A DNA stretch of 64,000 nucleotides from Prorocentrum cordatum (Eukaryota; Sar; Dinophyceae; Prorocentrales; Prorocentraceae): contig CAUYUJ010000914.1 of the NCBI GenBank assembly GCA_963575745.1, positions 1-64,000 on the forward strand. Direction: 5' to 3'. The number at the start of each line of letters is the position of its first letter. Positions within the stretch are counted from its first letter, which is position 1. The notes beneath the pieces were generated by a model. The model had not been told where the DNA came from. It saw only the letters and a list, made by a program, of their open reading frames with translations, and ran no database searches. Below, piece by piece: positions 61,543-64,000 of this stretch. The translations under genes and the position numbers were made by a program.

Positions 61543-62175
61543 TGTCTCGCCAGCTTCATCAAGCGATAGCTCGCCGAGCTTCTGCATACCTTGTGGGAAG
61601 TCGATCCAAGAAAGGGCGTAATACACTCGCCGTGGATGAGCACCCAGCTGGTTGGCCAGTAATCTCTCTTCATGCGTTCGGTCCCAGTGGAAGCATGCGC
61701 GGAAGGTGCTGAGACCAGCGATGTAGATTTCCAGCGGGCTCCAAGTGTTCAGCGCGATACCGAACCTTTCGCTTAGCGCCGCGAAGTTTTTCTTTGCGAG
61801 ATCCTGCTTCCGACTCGCCATGCTGTGTGCCCATGCGTCGGCCGCTTGGCTCCCACAAGGCACGCGAGGAAAGACTGGGCAATGCAGGCCAGCTGTGGCA
61901 TCGATGGTAGCGAGCAGGCTCCTCATCAAGTTGTCCTCGAAGAGGCTTACGCGCTGCGATTGGACGTCCTTCGGCGCGGCCACATGCCAAACACGCGGTC
62001 TTACATATTTGATGTGCAGACTATCCGCACCGGGCGTGCAACGTAGGGCGAGCGCGTACATCACCGCAAAACGGCAAGCAGCGCCATGTTGTTGCTCTAT
62101 TGCCCATTGTGCCAAAGCTTGCCATCTGGCCAGGTAGTCACTTGGGAGAGAGCTAGGTGCTCTCATCTTTGTCAT
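61468..62175 (-). CDS. Hypothetical protein, 235 residues, copy 2
   Basis: Counterpart of 13104-13811 with a few substitutions (YALALRC for HALAPRC, HWDRT for HWGRT). Divergent from the TV-Pol gene with 44 bp between starts. Function unknown. Confidence 0.55.
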   Translation of the reverse strand: MTKMRAPSSLPSDYLARWQALAQWAIEQQHGAACRFAVMYALALRCTPGADSLHIKYVRPRVWHVAAPKDVQSQRVSLFEDNLMRSLLATIDATAGLHCPVFPRVPCGSQAADAWAHSMASRKQDLAKKNFAALSERFGIALNTWSPLEIYIAGLSTFRACFHWDRTHEERLLANQLGAHPRRVYYALSWIDFPQGMQKLGELSLDEAGETLFSAAAAEGNDVASDRWRDFLLET

Positions 62176-62219
62176 GACTCAATATTTTCTCAAGGGCATG
62201 TTCGTACGACGAAGAAAAA

Positions 62220-64000
62220 ATGAGAGGTGATATAAAGATGTCAGTGATAAGCGCGAGTACTGTAAGAACGACGAGAAGAGAGAACGAGATTCCCGCTCCC
62301 GCCGCTATAACTTCGGAGCCTGTGAACGTCCAAGCCTTGCATGAGATAGCGTCTAGGAGGGCTGCGCACAGGGCCATCCTCCCGAAGAGCGACGTTACCT
62401 TGCGCACTATTATTTATGATATTCTACAGTGCGTGGTCGCCCTGCCCTCCCCTCACTTGCGCGTAACATGGCGCGAGGATGAAAACGCACAGTCCTATGG
62501 GTACAAAGCACGCCGTTTCAGTGGCTTTGCCCCCTTTGACGGGTGTAAGAGCGCGTACCTGAAGCAGCTGCAAACGCTTGCAAAGCGAGGTGCCGCCAGC
62601 AGTATGGTGGGCCGAAGCCTATTCGCTTTGCCCAAAGCCATACGATATGCAGGCAGGTGCGATTTAGACGGCCGAGCCATGGATATTGATCAGGTCAATT
62701 CACATTTCTATCAACAGCTGAAGCGACATCCCGAAGCAAAATGTCTACACGCATATGTCACCGACCGTGAGAAGTACTTAAAGCAAGTGGCAGTGTCTCG
62801 AGACGAAGCAAAGGTGTTGTTCCTAAGGTTGGGCTATGGCGGTAGTCCAGACAAATGGTATCGTGACATGAAGGAGCAAGGTTTCGTCTCCATGGTAAGC
62901 GAGCTCCCCATGTTTGTCGAAGAATTCCATGAGGAACAGCGGAGGTTGAGAACCATAGATTGTGAGAGGCATCCCGACCTACATGCGGCTGTCAAGCTCT
63001 CCGGCCACCCACGCCCAGACGTTTACGTTCAGAGTCTCTTGAACATGGCTGGTGAGAGGCAAACATTAGATGAGATGCAGGATGCTGTGGAGCAAGATGG
63101 CACTTCTATTGGGAGTTTTGAACACGACGGCCTCTTTGTTTGGCAGAATGGCGATCGGAAGCATTGGGGGCACGACTTGCTAGAACGCATTTCAAAAAGA
63201 GTGGGCGCGCCTCTAGCAAAGAAGCCCATCCCTACTCTTCCAGAAGTGCTAAGCATCTTCGGAAGGACTTTTCCAGGTGATTGGGAGACAGTTGATCCAG
63301 ATTGGTCCTGTCAGCTCTCGTGGATTAGCATGGCGAAGAAATTTGCGATACGTGCTCAGGAGCATAAACTTTACTCACATATCGTAGCCACGGAGTCGCG
63401 CGCGTTCCCCGATTATCCATGGAGCGTGAAAGACCTCTTTGTGCATGAAAAGAATGGAAACTATCATTATTACGACCCTAGCTTGAACAGGTGGGTGGAG
63501 CCAGAGGCAGGTCACAATCGTTTGCTCCATGTAATAACCGACACCCTCCTGACACGCCTCTGTGACTGGAGCCCGGGCGAGCCAGAAGAAATCGGTGATG
63601 AGTCCGTGGCAACGCGCAACAATGACGACCGAATACCGTTGCTAAGCTCGGTGGATCCAGCGAAGAGTACTGAAAAATTCCTGCGGTCGCTTTTGACGGA
63701 GCATAATTTCGAACTAGACGGAGAAGCGACCAGGAGATACATACAGTTCGAGAACATTGTATTCGATAGAGAAACGATGGATTTCATCCCTCACGCACCC
63801 TCGCTGAGAATCACTAACACTACGGGTTGGTCGTACGTCGGTTCTGGCCTGAGCGAGGATGTCGAAAAGCGTGTGGCCGAAGTGCTCATTGGATGCGATC
63901 GGCCTGAGTTCGACGTGGCGACAGTTTCCGAATTAGAAGGTTTATCCAAATATGTCCCAGACTTACACTTCATCCATTCGGTATGTGGCACTTGGGAACG
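62220..64000 (+). CDS. TV-Pol-like polymerase / SF3 helicase, copy 2 (N-terminal part, 3' end outside window)
   Basis: Open from the ATG at 62220 to the window edge (593 codons) with no T-rich block, so it shows the intact N-terminus. The polymerase module carries MDIDQVNSHF (62679 on), DEAKVLFLRLGYGG (about 62802-62843) and FEHDGLFV (about 63117-63140), corresponding to family-A polymerase motifs A, B and C. The Walker A motif would fall at about 64074, just beyond the window. Compared with copy 1 there are few substitutions (KDLFV for NDLFV, SPGEP for SPGGP). Probably the functional replication protein of the element. Confidence 0.8.
   Translation, partial: MRGDIKMSVISASTVRTTRRENEIPAPAAITSEPVNVQALHEIASRRAAHRAILPKSDVTLRTIIYDILQCVVALPSPHLRVTWREDENAQSYGYKARRFSGFAPFDGCKSAYLKQLQTLAKRGAASSMVGRSLFALPKAIRYAGRCDLDGRAMDIDQVNSHFYQQLKRHPEAKCLHAYVTDREKYLKQVAVSRDEAKVLFLRLGYGGSPDKWYRDMKEQGFVSMVSELPMFVEEFHEEQRRLRTIDCERHPDLHAAVKLSGHPRPDVYVQSLLNMAGERQTLDEMQDAVEQDGTSIGSFEHDGLFVWQNGDRKHWGHDLLERISKRVGAPLAKKPIPTLPEVLSIFGRTFPGDWETVDPDWSCQLSWISMAKKFAIRAQEHKLYSHIVATESRAFPDYPWSVKDLFVHEKNGNYHYYDPSLNRWVEPEAGHNRLLHVITDTLLTRLCDWSPGEPEEIGDESVATRNNDDRIPLLSSVDPAKSTEKFLRSLLTEHNFELDGEATRRYIQFENIVFDRETMDFIPHAPSLRITNTTGWSYVGSGLSEDVEKRVAEVLIGCDRPEFDVATVSELEGLSKYVPDLHFIHSVCGTWE

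Overview
Overall character. The window looks like DNA of a eukaryote-associated large virus or virus-like mobile element, possibly integrated in a protist genome. The genes are compact, intron-less and on both strands, and several have their closest recognisable relatives in nucleocytoplasmic large DNA viruses, polinton-like viruses, virophages and giant transposons. These include a TV-Pol/SF3 polymerase-helicase, a D5-like SF3 helicase, PCNA, BRO-N fragments, a zinc-finger protein with a nuclease-like domain, GIY-YIG-like and HNH proteins, a SET methyltransferase, an AlkB-like oxygenase, RING and MORN proteins and a tyrosine recombinase. I see no capsid, packaging ATPase, protease, RNA polymerase, rRNA or tRNA gene, so neither a virion nor a host lineage can be named from this window.

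Layout. (1) 1-16775 and 47736-64000 are two direct, nearly identical copies of one segment, about 48.2 kb apart. Each carries, in order, a D5-like helicase with a RING/PHD-type finger, minisatellites, a SWIM protein, a C2H2/nuclease-like protein, a decayed BRO-like array, two short zinc-finger genes (-), PCNA (-), two convergent unknown genes, and the TV-Pol/SF3 helicase. Both copies are cut by the window edges, so the true length of the duplication and whether the whole 48 kb is tandemly repeated cannot be decided here. (2) 16.8-28.1 kb is single-copy in the window: a TTGTATAA iteron-like cluster, a SET gene with a frameshift, HNH, GIY-YIG-like genes, a duplicated-motif small protein, a tyrosine recombinase and several unrecognised or decayed genes. 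(3) 28.1-32.4 kb and 36.1-41.6 kb are almost free of genes and built of tandem repeats. (4) 32.4-36.1 kb holds a tandem gene duplication with its flanks, including 16-bp perfect palindromes, and a MORN domain behind an in-frame stop. (5) 41.6-47.1 kb holds a third SF3-like helicase, an AlkB-like gene with an in-frame stop, and a RING protein.

How the genes fit together. Two or three SF3 helicases, one fused to a family-A-like polymerase module, plus a sliding clamp, form a plausible self-replication set. The tyrosine recombinase, HNH and GIY-YIG-like proteins suit integration or mobility. SET, AlkB, RING, SWIM and MORN proteins suit interaction with host chromatin or proteins. The combination could be a large mobile element not described under one name, but that is inference.

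Caution on quality. At least six long T-rich tracts, all T on the + strand, interrupt this window. Two of them break genes in the first copy that are intact in the second, and most start gradually but end abruptly. They look more like read-end or consensus artefacts than biology. Several in-frame stops and one-base frameshifts may also be sequence errors. Calls of 'pseudogene' below should be read with that in mind.
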